Shown here piece by piece: positions 52,898-61,051 of a stretch of 64,000 nt of DNA; position 1 is the first letter of the stretch, and the number at the start of each line of letters is the position of its first letter. The position numbers were made by a program, and so were the translations under genes. Origin of the DNA: Jejubacter calystegiae (GTDB lineage Bacteria; Pseudomonadota; Gammaproteobacteria; Enterobacterales; Enterobacteriaceae); NCBI RefSeq assembly GCF_005671395.1, contig NZ_CP040428.1:744001-808000 (forward strand). Reading direction: 5' to 3'. The notes beneath the pieces were generated by a model. It was not told the origin of the DNA. It was given only the letters and a program-made list of their open reading frames with translations, and made no database searches.

Positions 52898-52944
52898 CGA
52901 AAATGTTTTTTCCTGGTTACCAAAAGCGCGTTCTCTTTGCTATC

Positions 52945-52962
52945 ATGAGCGATAACGAACAT
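52945..52962 (+). promoter_or_regulatory. GlpR operator of glpD
   Basis: ATGAGCGATAACGAACAT differs from the GlpR consensus ATGTTCGATAACGAACAT at two positions. A second, weaker copy with ATAACGAAAGT overlaps the next 20 bp (about 52966-52983, 12 of 18). Tandem operators in front of glpD are known from E. coli. Confidence 0.8.
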
Positions 52963-52994
52963 TTTTGAGCTATAACGAAAGTGATGAGGACAGC

Positions 52995-54503
52995 ATGGAA
53001 ACCAAAGATCTGATTGTTATAGGTGGCGGCATCAACGGTGCCGGTATCGCGGCAGACGCCGCCGGACGCGGCCTCTCCGTGCTGATGCTCGAGGCCCAGG
53101 ATCTGGCTTGCGCCACCTCTTCCGCCAGTTCCAAACTGATTCACGGTGGCCTGCGCTACCTGGAACATTATGAATTCCGCCTGGTTAGCGAAGCGCTGGC
53201 CGAGCGTGAAGTACTGTTGAAGCTGGCCCCCCATATCGCCTTCCCGATGCGCTTCCGCCTGCCGCACCGTCCGCACCTGCGCCCGGCCTGGATGATCCGC
53301 ACCGGACTGTTTCTGTACGATCACCTGGGTAAGCGCACCAGCCTTCCGGGTTCCTGTGGTTTGCGTTTTGGCGCGGATTCGGTCCTGAAGCCGGAAATCG
53401 TGCGCGGTTTCGAATATTCTGACTGCTGGGTGGATGACGCCCGTCTGGTGCTGGCGAATGCCCAGATGGTGGTGCGTAAAGGCGGTGAAGTGCTGACCCG
53501 TACCCGTGCCACCTCGGCCCGCCGCGAAAACGGTCTCTGGATTGTGGAAGCCGAGGATATCGATACCGGCGAGCGTTTCAGCTGGCAGGCGCGCGGTCTG
53601 GTCAACGCTACCGGCCCCTGGGTGAAATCCTTCTTTGACGAAGGGCTGCATCTGCCTTCGCCTTACGGCATCCGCCTGATCAAAGGTAGCCACATCGTGG
53701 TGCCACGCGCTCATAATCAGCCTCAGTCCTACATTCTGCAGAACGAAGATAAGCGTATTGTGTTTGTGATTCCGTGGCTGGACGAGTTTTCGATTATCGG
53801 AACCACGGACCAGGAATATCACGGCGATCCGCAGGACGTGAAGATCGATGACGGTGAAATCGATTACCTGCTGAAGGTCTACAACGCACACTTTAAAAAA
53901 CAGCTCAGCCGCAACGATATTGTCTGGACCTACTCCGGCGTGCGTCCGCTGTGCGATGACGAATCCGATTCGCCGCAGGCCATCACCCGCGACTACACCC
54001 TGGACGTCCACGACGAGCACGGCAAAGCACCGCTGCTGTCAGTGTTCGGCGGTAAGCTTACCACCTACCGCAAGCTGGCTGAGCACGCCATGGAAAAACT
54101 GACCCACTACTACAGCAATATCGGTCCGGCCTGGACCAAAACCGGAGTTCTGCCCGGTGGTGAATTCCAGGGCAATCGCGACGACTATGCTGCAGAGCTG
54201 CGCCGTCGCCATAGCTGGCTCAGCGAAAGCCTGGCGCGCCACTACGCCCACACCTACGGTAGCAACAGCGAGAAGATTTTTGAGAATGTCCACTCACTGA
54301 GCGATCTGGGTGAGGATTTCGGTCACGAGTTCTATGAAGCCGAACTGCGCTACCTGGTGGAACACGAGTGGGTGCGCAAGCTGGACGACGCCATCTGGCG
54401 CCGCACCAAACTCGGCATGTGGCTGAACGAAGAACAGCAGGCCCGCGTGGCCCAGTGGCTGGCGGAACATCCCGGCAAGACCGCGTTATCGCTGGCGTCC
54501 TAA
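52995..54503 (+). CDS. glpD: Aerobic glycerol-3-phosphate dehydrogenase
   Basis: GlpD is a peripheral membrane flavoenzyme that oxidises glycerol 3-phosphate to dihydroxyacetone phosphate and feeds electrons to ubiquinone. The 502-residue protein has the FAD motif DLIVIGGGINGAGIAADAAGRG (in outline, from residue 5), SSKLIHGGLRYLE, GTTDQEYHGDP and VFGGKLTTYRKLAEHA. ATG at 52995 matches the E. coli start METKDLIVIGGG; an upstream ATG in the operator region is not used in the family. In E. coli glgP follows; here asd does. Confidence 0.97.
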   Translation: METKDLIVIGGGINGAGIAADAAGRGLSVLMLEAQDLACATSSASSKLIHGGLRYLEHYEFRLVSEALAEREVLLKLAPHIAFPMRFRLPHRPHLRPAWMIRTGLFLYDHLGKRTSLPGSCGLRFGADSVLKPEIVRGFEYSDCWVDDARLVLANAQMVVRKGGEVLTRTRATSARRENGLWIVEAEDIDTGERFSWQARGLVNATGPWVKSFFDEGLHLPSPYGIRLIKGSHIVVPRAHNQPQSYILQNEDKRIVFVIPWLDEFSIIGTTDQEYHGDPQDVKIDDGEIDYLLKVYNAHFKKQLSRNDIVWTYSGVRPLCDDESDSPQAITRDYTLDVHDEHGKAPLLSVFGGKLTTYRKLAEHAMEKLTHYYSNIGPAWTKTGVLPGGEFQGNRDDYAAELRRRHSWLSESLARHYAHTYGSNSEKIFENVHSLSDLGEDFGHEFYEAELRYLVEHEWVRKLDDAIWRRTKLGMWLNEEQQARVAQWLAEHPGKTALSLAS

Positions 54504-54528
54504 GACAACACCAACATCTTAAAGAGAA

Positions 54529-54716
54529 GGGAGCCGAAGGCTCCCTCAGGTTGATGACAAAGAGGGAAAAAACGTGGTTTTTCCCTCTTTGTGGTTGAGC
54601 TGCCGAAAATCAATAAATTGATTTTCCTTGTTTATATTTCTGATGATTCAGGCCGAACGAGTTCGGTCTGGGGTTTGTCATCAGTCTCAGGGAGCCGAAG
54701 GCTCCCTGAGACTGAT
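54529..54716. repeat. Hairpin array between glpD and asd
   Basis: The 225-bp spacer holds five inverted repeats. 54529-54545: GGGAGCC-GAA-GGCTCCC. 54557-54592: perfect 15-bp arms (ACAAAGAGGGAAAAA on the left) with a 6-nt loop. 54605-54626: GAAAATCAAT-AA-ATTGATTTTC. 54653-54666: CCGAAC-GA-GTTCGG. 54680-54716: perfect 17-bp arms around the same GGGAGCC-GAA-GGCTCCC core. The outer elements also face each other through TGATGACAAA (54552-54561) and TTTGTCATCA (54674-54683). Read on the minus strand the two GGGAGCC stems close on C-UUCG-G tetraloops. The last stem probably ends the asd transcript. Confidence 0.85.
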
Positions 54717-54728
54717 ACCGGTATACTA

Positions 54729-55835
54729 TCAGGCCAGTTGGCGCAACATACGACGCAGCGGCTCTGCGGCGCCCCATAGCAGCTGATCGCCAACGGTAAA
54801 GGCAGAGAGATACTCTGGCCCCATATTCAGCTTACGCAGACGCCCAACCGGCGTATTCAGAGTGCCGGTCACGGCCGCCGGGGTCAGTTCACGCATCGAC
54901 AGTTCGCGATCGTTGGGAATCACCTTCACCCAGTCATTGTGGGTAGCCAGCATCTCTTCGATAGTGGCGATAGAGATATCTTTCTTTAGCTTCAGGGTAA
55001 ACGCCTGGCTATGACAGCGCAGGGCACCGACGCGCACGCACAGACCATCTACCGGAATCACTGAATCTGTGGCCAAAATCTTGTTGGTTTCCGCCTGCCC
55101 TTTCCACTCTTCGCGGCTCTGGCCATTTTCCAGCTGCTTGTCGATCCACGGGATCAGGCTACCTGCCAGCGGCACGCCAAAGTTATCAACTGGCAGCTCG
55201 CCGCTACGGGTCAGACCGGTCACCTTGCGTTCGATATCGAGGATCGCGGAAGCCGGATCGGCCAGTTCCTCCGCCACGTAACCATGCAACTGCCCCATCT
55301 GGGTCAGCAGTTCACGCATATGGCGCGCCCCGCCGCCGGACGCCGCCTGATAGGTCGCCACGGAAGCCCACTCCACCAGATCGTTGGCAAACAGACCACC
55401 CAGTGACATCAGCATCAGACTAACGGTGCAGTTACCCCCCACAAAGGTTTTCACACCATTATTCAGGGCTGCGTCGATAACCTGCTGGTTGACCGGATCC
55501 AGAATAATAATGGCGTCGTCTTTCATGCGCAGCGATGAGGCTGCATCAATCCAGTACCCCTGCCAGCCGCTGTCACGCAGCTTAGGGTAGATTTCGTTGG
55601 TATAATCGCCGCCCTGACAGGTCACAATAATGTCCAGCGCCTTCAGTGCCTCCAGATCGTAAGCGTTCTGCAACGTACTGCCGACGTTCCCGGCAAATGC
55701 GGGAGCCGCCTGGCCAGTCTGAGAGGTAGAGAAGAAGACGGGGCGAATGGCGTCGAAGTCGCGCTCTTCCTGCATGCGCTGCATCAATACGGAGCCGACC
55801 ATGCCACGCCAGCCGATAAAACCAACATTTTTCAT
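54729..55835 (-). CDS. asd: Aspartate-semialdehyde dehydrogenase
   Basis: Asd reduces aspartyl phosphate to aspartate semialdehyde, the branch point to lysine/diaminopimelate, threonine and methionine; it is essential for the cell wall. The 368-residue protein has the NADP motif [14 protein letters not shown], catalytic Cys136 in [11 protein letters not shown] and the active-site His in [10 protein letters not shown]. Length is one residue more than E. coli. The upstream spacer to yhgN (55836-56012) must hold both promoters. Confidence 0.97.
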   Translation of the reverse strand: MKNVGFIGWRGMVGSVLMQRMQEERDFDAIRPVFFSTSQTGQAAPAFAGNVGSTLQNAYDLEALKALDIIVTCQGGDYTNEIYPKLRDSGWQGYWIDAASSLRMKDDAIIILDPVNQQVIDAALNNGVKTFVGGNCTVSLMLMSLGGLFANDLVEWASVATYQAASGGGARHMRELLTQMGQLHGYVAEELADPASAILDIERKVTGLTRSGELPVDNFGVPLAGSLIPWIDKQLENGQSREEWKGQAETNKILATDSVIPVDGLCVRVGALRCHSQAFTLKLKKDISIATIEEMLATHNDWVKVIPNDRELSMRELTPAAVTGTLNTPVGRLRKLNMGPEYLSAFTVGDQLLWGAAEPLRRMLRQLA

Positions 55836-56012
55836 AATGAGTAATTCCTGAGAGGTATGTGCCTGTTGTGCATCCCAGCGGTGATACTGGTACAGTCATT
55901 CACCATACAAAATGCAGCCAAAGTCGCAAGTGAAATTAATCAATGATCGCGGCCCCATTAGTAACCCGGCTTATCATAAGGTCAGGGCTACCGTCGCCAG
56001 AGAAAACCCGCT

Positions 56013-56609
56013 ATGAGTGAAATTATCTCCGCAGCAGTGTTGCTAATCCTGATTATGGATCCGCTGGGCAACCTGCCAATATTTATGTCGGTGCTGAAGC
56101 ACACGGAGCCGAAGCGCCGTCGTGCGATTATGATTCGCGAGCTGTTTATCGCATTACTACTGATGCTTGTCTTCCTGTTCGCGGGCGAAAGGATTCTGAG
56201 CTTTCTGAATCTGCGGGCGGAGACGGTTTCGATCTCCGGCGGTATTATTCTGTTCCTGATAGCGATTCGGATGATCTTCCCAGGTCAGGAAGGGAATGCC
56301 AGCGGCCTGCCCGCTGGCGAGGAGCCTTTTATCGTGCCGCTGGCGATTCCGCTGCTGGCGGGACCGACGCTACTGGCCACCCTGATGCTGCTCTCTCACC
56401 AGTATCCCGGCCAGATGAGCGAGCTGGTGATCGCCCTGCTGGTCGCCTGGGGCGGTACCGCGCTGATTCTATTGCAGTCTTCGCTGTTTCTGCGTCTGCT
56501 GGGAGAAAAGGGCGTTAACGCGCTGGAACGCCTGATGGGGCTGGTGCTGGTGATGATCGCCACCCAGATGTTCCTGGATGGTATCCGTGCCTGGATAAAG
56601 GGCCTGTAA
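56013..56609 (+). CDS. yhgN: YhgN, MarC-family membrane protein
   Basis: 198-residue inner-membrane protein of the MarC family (UPF0056) with six predicted membrane segments. It matches E. coli YhgN over ILIMDPLGNLPIFMSVLKHTEPKRR (in outline), GGIILFLIAIRMIFP and PFIVPLAIPLLAGPTLLATLMLL. No transport substrate is established; the old link of MarC to antibiotic resistance was not upheld. It lies next to asd as in E. coli. Confidence 0.94.
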   Translation: MSEIISAAVLLILIMDPLGNLPIFMSVLKHTEPKRRRAIMIRELFIALLLMLVFLFAGERILSFLNLRAETVSISGGIILFLIAIRMIFPGQEGNASGLPAGEEPFIVPLAIPLLAGPTLLATLMLLSHQYPGQMSELVIALLVAWGGTALILLQSSLFLRLLGEKGVNALERLMGLVLVMIATQMFLDGIRAWIKGL

Positions 56610-56700
56610 ATCGCAGCTAGCCGCCCGGAACAGACGACGGCATCATTTACGATCAATACGGGTCGGATTCCGGGATTATTTTCTCCGTTGCAGAAACGAT

Positions 56701-56726
56701 AAAGGGCTTCCATTCGGAAGCCCTTT
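56701..56726. terminator. Bidirectional terminator between yhgN and gntU
   Basis: AAAGGGCTTC / GAAGCCCTTT form a perfect 10-bp stem with a 6-nt loop; ATT follows on the plus side. It lies 22 bp from the gntU stop, between convergent genes. Confidence 0.75.
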
Positions 56727-56747
56727 ATTCGCCTAACCCAACCGCTA

Positions 56748-58088
56748 TCAGGAAAGCAGTTGGAAGGCTACCATACCGACAATCGCGCCAACGGTACCAA
56801 GAATGGTTTCCATCAGCGTCCAGGTCTTCAGGGTCTGAGCCTCGGTGGCGCCGGTAAAGCGACCATACAGCCAGAAGCCTGCGTCGTTCACATGGCTAAC
56901 CACAATGGAGCCGCCAGCGATACAGATAGAGAGTGCCGCCATCTGCGCGCCGCTGTAGTTAAGCTGCTCGATAACCGGCATCACCAGCCCGACCGCAGTC
57001 AGACAGGCTACAGTGGCGGAGCCCTGAATAATACGAACCGCCGCCGCCAGCACAAAGCAGGTAATCGCGATAGGCAGACCCATACCGGTCAGCGCTTCGC
57101 CCAGTGCCGGACCTACGCCAGAATCTACCAGCACCTGCTTAAATACGCCGCCTGCGCCAATCACCAGCAGGATAATCCCCGCCGGCTGCAGCGCCTGGCC
57201 GCAGATATCCATCACCTTGTCTTTCGGCATACCCTGACGCATCGCCAGGCCGTAGATCGCCACCAGACAGGCCACCAGGATAGCGGTGAAGGGATGACCG
57301 ATAAACTCCAGCCACTCATAGAGGGTCGAGCCTTCTACGGTAAAGCGAGCGGCGATGGTTTTCAGTCCCACCAGTACCAGCGGCAGCAGAATCAGCGACA
57401 GGCTGAAGCCAAAGGAGGGCAATTTCCCCTCGCCCAGATGGGGCTCGGTGATATCGTCGGGGATATTCAATTCCACGTGGCGGCTGATAAAGTTACCGAA
57501 CAGCGGTCCGGCAATCAGCATTCCCGGAATTGCCGCACACAGGCCGATGAGGATCATCCAACCAAAATCGGCATGCATCTGGGAAGCCAGCAGCATCGGC
57601 GCCGGTCCCGGCAGCAGGAAGGCAGCCGCAGCGGCCACCCCGGCGAACAGCGGAATCACCAGTTTCACCAGGTTGGTACCGGTATGACGCGCCATTGAGA
57701 AAGCCACGCTAATCAGCAGCACGATAGCCACTTCGAAGAACAGCGGCAGTGCACAAATCAGGCCCGCCAGACCGATGGCATAGTGGGCGCGGCTGTGGCC
57801 GAAGGACTTCAACATCTTCACCGCAATCTGATCCACCGCACCGGTTTCATGCAGGATCTTGCCGAACATGGCGCCCAGCGCCACCACCACCGCCAGGAAG
57901 CCCAGGGTTCCCCCCATGCCTTTTTCCATGGTCTTGGCAATTTTATCCAGCGGCATCCCGGAAAACAGGCCCGCGCCAATAGAAACAACCATCAAAGCCA
58001 CGAAAGCATGCATACGTGCCTTCATAACTAAAAACAGCAGCAGCAATACTGAACCTACCGCTGTTAAAACAAGCGTTAATGTACTCAC
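56748..58088 (-). CDS. gntU: Low-affinity gluconate transporter GntU
   Basis: GntU is a gluconate:H+ symporter of the GntP family. The 446-residue protein (the E. coli length) is almost wholly hydrophobic with the family motifs ALGAMFGKILHETGAVDQIA, GPAPMLLASQMHADFGWM and HVNDAGFWLYGRFTG near the C-terminus. It follows gntK by 10 bp in the gntKU operon. The high-affinity gntT, which E. coli has next to nfuA, is not at its usual site in this window. Confidence 0.96.
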   Translation of the reverse strand: MSTLTLVLTAVGSVLLLLFLVMKARMHAFVALMVVSIGAGLFSGMPLDKIAKTMEKGMGGTLGFLAVVVALGAMFGKILHETGAVDQIAVKMLKSFGHSRAHYAIGLAGLICALPLFFEVAIVLLISVAFSMARHTGTNLVKLVIPLFAGVAAAAAFLLPGPAPMLLASQMHADFGWMILIGLCAAIPGMLIAGPLFGNFISRHVELNIPDDITEPHLGEGKLPSFGFSLSLILLPLVLVGLKTIAARFTVEGSTLYEWLEFIGHPFTAILVACLVAIYGLAMRQGMPKDKVMDICGQALQPAGIILLVIGAGGVFKQVLVDSGVGPALGEALTGMGLPIAITCFVLAAAVRIIQGSATVACLTAVGLVMPVIEQLNYSGAQMAALSICIAGGSIVVSHVNDAGFWLYGRFTGATEAQTLKTWTLMETILGTVGAIVGMVAFQLLS

Positions 58089-58098
58089 AACACAGCCT

Positions 58099-58623
58099 TT
58101 ATTTTTTATTGATCAGGTCAATGGTGCTTGCCACCACACCATCCAACGGCTGGTTAATATCCACAACCAGTACGTCACGTTCATCGGCATGAGGCTCTTC
58201 CAGAGTCTCAAACTGCGTTACCAGCATCTGCGGTTTAAAAAAGTGGCCTTTACGCGACTTCAGGCGGCTTTCGATCAGGTCGTAGTCCCCTTTCAGGTAG
58301 ATGAAAGAGAGGTTATCGTTACCTTCACGCAGCAGGTCGCGGTAGCGTTTTTTCAGCGCGGAACAGACAATGAGCGATACTTTATTAGTACGCTGCATAG
58401 CAAAAGCGGCGTCATTCAGAGCGCGCAGCCATGGGGTGCGGTCATCATCGTTCAGCGGTTCACCGGACGCCATCTTAACGATGTTGCTGCGCGGGTGAAG
58501 GAAGTCGCCGTCCAGGAACGCCGCGTTCAACTGATGGGCTACTTCGCTGGCGACGGCGGATTTACCGCTACCAGAAACGCCCATCAGGACGTAGACGTGA
58601 TGATCGTGATTGATAGTGCTCAT
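58099..58623 (-). CDS. gntK: Thermoresistant gluconokinase
   Basis: GntK phosphorylates D-gluconate to 6-phosphogluconate for the Entner-Doudoroff or pentose phosphate path. The 174-residue P-loop kinase has VLMGVSGSGKSAVASEVA (P-loop at residues 15-22), DGDFLHPRSNIVKMASGEPLNDDDR and CSALKKRYRDLLR. ATG at 58623 restores the family start MSTINHDHHVYVLMGVSG. Two overlapping GntR operators lie 56-84 bp upstream. Confidence 0.96.
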   Translation of the reverse strand: MSTINHDHHVYVLMGVSGSGKSAVASEVAHQLNAAFLDGDFLHPRSNIVKMASGEPLNDDDRTPWLRALNDAAFAMQRTNKVSLIVCSALKKRYRDLLREGNDNLSFIYLKGDYDLIESRLKSRKGHFFKPQMLVTQFETLEEPHADERDVLVVDINQPLDGVVASTIDLINKK

Positions 58624-58678
58624 AGCGTAACTCCGACTGGCACAAAAGAAAGAAAACAACTAATTACGGAAAGAAATA

Positions 58679-58707
58679 ATGTTACGGGTAACTGTTATCG
58701 GTAACAT
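58679..58707 (-). promoter_or_regulatory. Two overlapping GntR operators upstream of gntK
   Basis: ATGTTA-CGGG-TAACTG (58679-58694) and CTGTTA-TCGG-TAACAT (58692-58707) are tandem, overlapping near-palindromes that match the GntR operator pattern ATGTTA-N4-TAACAT with two mismatches each. They predict gluconate-inducible gntKU. Confidence 0.8.
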
Positions 58708-58789
58708 TGTCGATGCCGCTAACATAAGAAGCAACCACCATCCCGTGCTAAGATCGAATATTGTGAACTACATCAAATATTGAGGTCAT

Positions 58790-59785
58790 TCAGATTGAGC
58801 CTCCCGGAGAAAGGGTAAAGCCCAGATCGAGCATCTGCGGGGAGATTGCCTCACCGCGAATGCGCGCCAGCAGGCGTTCAGCGCCGATGCGTCCCATCCG
58901 TTCACGCGGCGTCAGCACGCTGGCCAGCTGCGGCTCCATCGCCTGACCAATATCGTGGCCGTGAAAACCGGCAATGGCCATATCATCGGGAATACGCAGC
59001 CCCAGACGCTGGCACTCAAACGCAGCGCCAACCGCCAGGTCATCGTTAGTACAGAAGATGCCATCCAGTTCCGGATACTCGCGCCGGGCCTGACGAAACA
59101 GCTCTACGCCAGAAGAATAAGAAGAGGATCGTTCCGCCATTACGCTATAGGGCGTCAGACCCGCGTCACGCATCGCCTGTTCATATCCCTGCTGCTTCAT
59201 CAGGGTACGTTCATCCAGACGCGCCCCCAGATAGGCAACATTTTTATGGCCACGGGCAAGGATGGCGGCGGTCATCTGACGGGCGGCTTCAATGTTGTCG
59301 AACCCCACAGCGATATCCAGGCAGGGTGAAACGCTGTCCATTAACTCCACCACCGGAATACCGGAGATCTCGATCATCTTCAGGGTACGCGGCGTGTGGG
59401 TACGTTCCGACAGGATAAGGCCGTCGATATTCCAGGAAAGCATCGAGGTCAGGCGCTCCTCCTCCATCTCCGGCTTATAGCCGTAGTGCGCCAGCATGGT
59501 CTGATAGCCATGCGCATCAACAACGCTTTCAATACCGCGCAGCACCTCGGCAAAAACCTGGTTGGTCAGGGACGGCAGCAGCACGCCAATCGCACGACTG
59601 GTCGCGTTAGAGAGTATGTCAGGCGCGCGGTTGGGTATATAGCCCAGCTCATCCAGCGCAGCGGCAATTTTGTCCCGCAGCGCGACGGAGACCTGTTCGG
59701 GATTACGTAAAAATCGGCTGACCGTCATTTTGGTCACGCCAACGCGATCGGCCACATCCTGAAGTACGGGTCTTTTCTTTTTCAT
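58790..59785 (-). CDS. gntR: Gluconate operon repressor GntR
   Basis: GntR of E. coli is a LacI-family repressor (not of the GntR family) of gntKU, gntT and edd-eda. The 331-residue protein has the helix-turn-helix VLQDVADRVGVTKMTVSRFLRNPEQV (in outline) and the ligand domain AIGVLLPSLTNQVFAEVLRGIE, GFDNIEAARQMTAAIL and DDLAVGAAFECQR. Length equals E. coli GntR. It lies 166 bp upstream of gntK on the same strand. Confidence 0.97.
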   Translation of the reverse strand: MKKKRPVLQDVADRVGVTKMTVSRFLRNPEQVSVALRDKIAAALDELGYIPNRAPDILSNATSRAIGVLLPSLTNQVFAEVLRGIESVVDAHGYQTMLAHYGYKPEMEEERLTSMLSWNIDGLILSERTHTPRTLKMIEISGIPVVELMDSVSPCLDIAVGFDNIEAARQMTAAILARGHKNVAYLGARLDERTLMKQQGYEQAMRDAGLTPYSVMAERSSSYSSGVELFRQARREYPELDGIFCTNDDLAVGAAFECQRLGLRIPDDMAIAGFHGHDIGQAMEPQLASVLTPRERMGRIGAERLLARIRGEAISPQMLDLGFTLSPGGSI

Positions 59786-59836
59786 CGTCCTGAAGCGTTT
59801 ATCGGTGATAATCGCCTCAGTTTAGCATGGACAGGG

Positions 59837-59868
59837 CTCAACCTTCCCCTGTTACGGAGAAGGTTGAG
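59837..59868 (-). terminator. Hairpin after yhhW
   Basis: CTCAACCTTC / GAAGGTTGAG, a perfect 10-bp stem with a 12-nt loop, 16 bp past the yhhW stop. No T-tract follows, so it may be a 3'-end stabiliser instead of a terminator. Confidence 0.5.
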
Positions 59869-59884
59869 AGGTCTGGCAGCGCGC

Positions 59885-60580
59885 TCACACCGGCGGCAGA
59901 TCGAAGAGCAGAATTTCACTGTCCTGACTGGCCTGAACCGACAGCATCTGTTCATCCCAGATTGCCAGACCGTCACTGGTGGTGGCTGTGGTGCCATTTA
60001 CCGTAACTTCGCCTTTTACCACCTGAATCCAGACGTGGCGCCCTTCGCGAACCTCAAAGCGGCTCTCTTCCCCATTGTTCAGGGCCCAGCGCCAAAGCTC
60101 CATGTCCTGATACACCTTCAGGGAGCCGTCACGGGCATCCGGCGACAGCACCAACTGGCGCCCCTGCAGGGCGTCGAAGCGACGCTGTTCATAGCGCGGC
60201 GTAATGCCGGTCCGCTCAGGGATTATCCAGATCTGATACAGGCGCAGACGCTGGTCGCTGTTCGGGTTGTATTCCGAATGGCGAATGCCGGTTCCGGCAC
60301 TCATAATCTGGAACTCACCGGCGGGTACCTGTTCCTTATTCCCCATGCTGTCCTGATGCTCCACCGCGCCTTCCAGCACATAGGTCAGGATCTCCATATC
60401 TTTATGGGGGTGGGTACCGAAGCCCTGCCCGGCGTCTACCACATCTTCATTAATCACCCGCAGCGCGGAGAAGCCCATAAAGTTCGGATCGTAGTAATCG
60501 GCGAAAGAGAATGAGTGCCAGGTATCCAACCAGCCGTGGTTAGCGTGGCCGCGATCGTTCGCTTTGCGTAAGTAAATCAT
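59885..60580 (-). CDS. yhhW: YhhW, pirin-family quercetin 2,3-dioxygenase
   Basis: YhhW is a bicupin metalloprotein of the pirin family; the E. coli protein has quercetinase activity in vitro but its role in the cell is unknown. The 231-residue protein has the pirin start MIYLRKANDRGHANHGWLDTWHSFSFA (in outline) and metal ligands in GFGTHPHKDMEILTYVLEGAVEHQDS. ATG at 60580 equals the family length; the open frame extends upstream. E. coli has yhhX and yhhY beyond it; here only ryhB separates it from ggt. Confidence 0.94.
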   Translation of the reverse strand: MIYLRKANDRGHANHGWLDTWHSFSFADYYDPNFMGFSALRVINEDVVDAGQGFGTHPHKDMEILTYVLEGAVEHQDSMGNKEQVPAGEFQIMSAGTGIRHSEYNPNSDQRLRLYQIWIIPERTGITPRYEQRRFDALQGRQLVLSPDARDGSLKVYQDMELWRWALNNGEESRFEVREGRHVWIQVVKGEVTVNGTTATTSDGLAIWDEQMLSVQASQDSEILLFDLPPV

Positions 60581-60662
60581 CTGTACCCCCTCATGAATTC
60601 GTTGATGTCCTAAGTGTGGACGCGAACCGCTTGCAATCATAGAGGGTGAAAATTGACTCCTC

Positions 60663-60681
60663 TGTTCAAAAAAAATGAACA
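60663..60681. promoter_or_regulatory. Candidate operator upstream of yhhW
   Basis: TGTTCA-N7-TGAACA is a perfect inverted repeat 83 bp upstream of the yhhW ATG. The TTCA-N7-TGAA core fits the T-N11-A type of LysR-family sites. The regulator is unknown. Confidence 0.35.
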
Positions 60682-60798
60682 AGTCACAGGCAATAAGGAA
60701 ACGGGCCTACACAACCCGGAAGGCAGAAGGCGTCGGTTCACCTTACCGCCTGGTGCGATAAGCTTCAGTTTCTCTGAACCAGAACAGAAGGTCGGGAT

Positions 60799-60897
60799 AA
60801 AAAAAAGCCAGCGCAAGGCTGGCTAAGAAATACTGGAAGCAATGTGAGCAATGTCGTGCTTTCAGGACTTCACCCTGGGAGGGTGTCCCCTGAATGC
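60799..60897 (-). ncRNA. ryhB: RyhB small regulatory RNA
   Basis: RyhB is the Hfq-dependent small RNA that lowers mRNAs of iron-using proteins when iron is scarce. The minus strand of 60835-60863 holds the conserved pairing core (GAAAGCACGACATTGCTCAC then ATTGCTTCC), the same as E. coli. It is followed by a terminator stem CCAGC...GCTGG and a run of eight T. A -10 box TATTAT (60909-60904) sets the start at G60897, so the RNA is about 99 nt against 90 in E. coli. The 5' stem differs: TCAGG / CCTGA outer arms around a perfect CACCCT-CCC-AGGGTG hairpin. It lies between yhhW and ggt. Confidence 0.95.
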
Positions 60898-60899
60898 AT

Positions 60900-60918
60900 G
60901 GCAATAATAATCATTATC
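60900..60918 (-). promoter_or_regulatory. Fur box over the ryhB promoter
   Basis: GGCAATAATAATCATTATC matches the 19-bp Fur consensus at 16 positions and covers the -10 box TATTAT. Fur with iron would shut ryhB off, as in E. coli. Confidence 0.9.
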
Positions 60919-61051
60919 ATTCGCATGTGTCCAGCCTTTTTTAGAAAAAAATGCGATTAAAACCCAGGTAAAAGCCAATGATGTTTAAAGGGTTTTCGAT
61001 AACCCACTGAGGCGGGTAGAAAAACGGCGACGCGCTACGCCGCCGCTATGG

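Larger units (their letters stand above)
60581..61051. other. 471-bp spacer between yhhW and ggt, with ryhB
   Basis: Holds the yhhW promoter region, a perfect TGTTCA-N7-TGAACA palindrome, and the minus-strand ryhB gene with its Fur-controlled promoter (each listed). No protein gene was found; yhhX and yhhY are absent. The last 130 bp, on the ggt side, show nothing clear. Confidence 0.7.

Noticed and set aside
54368..54598. Plus-strand frame over the glpD 3' end and spacer hairpins
   Set aside because: Out-of-frame reading of glpD that continues into the hairpins; no family match.
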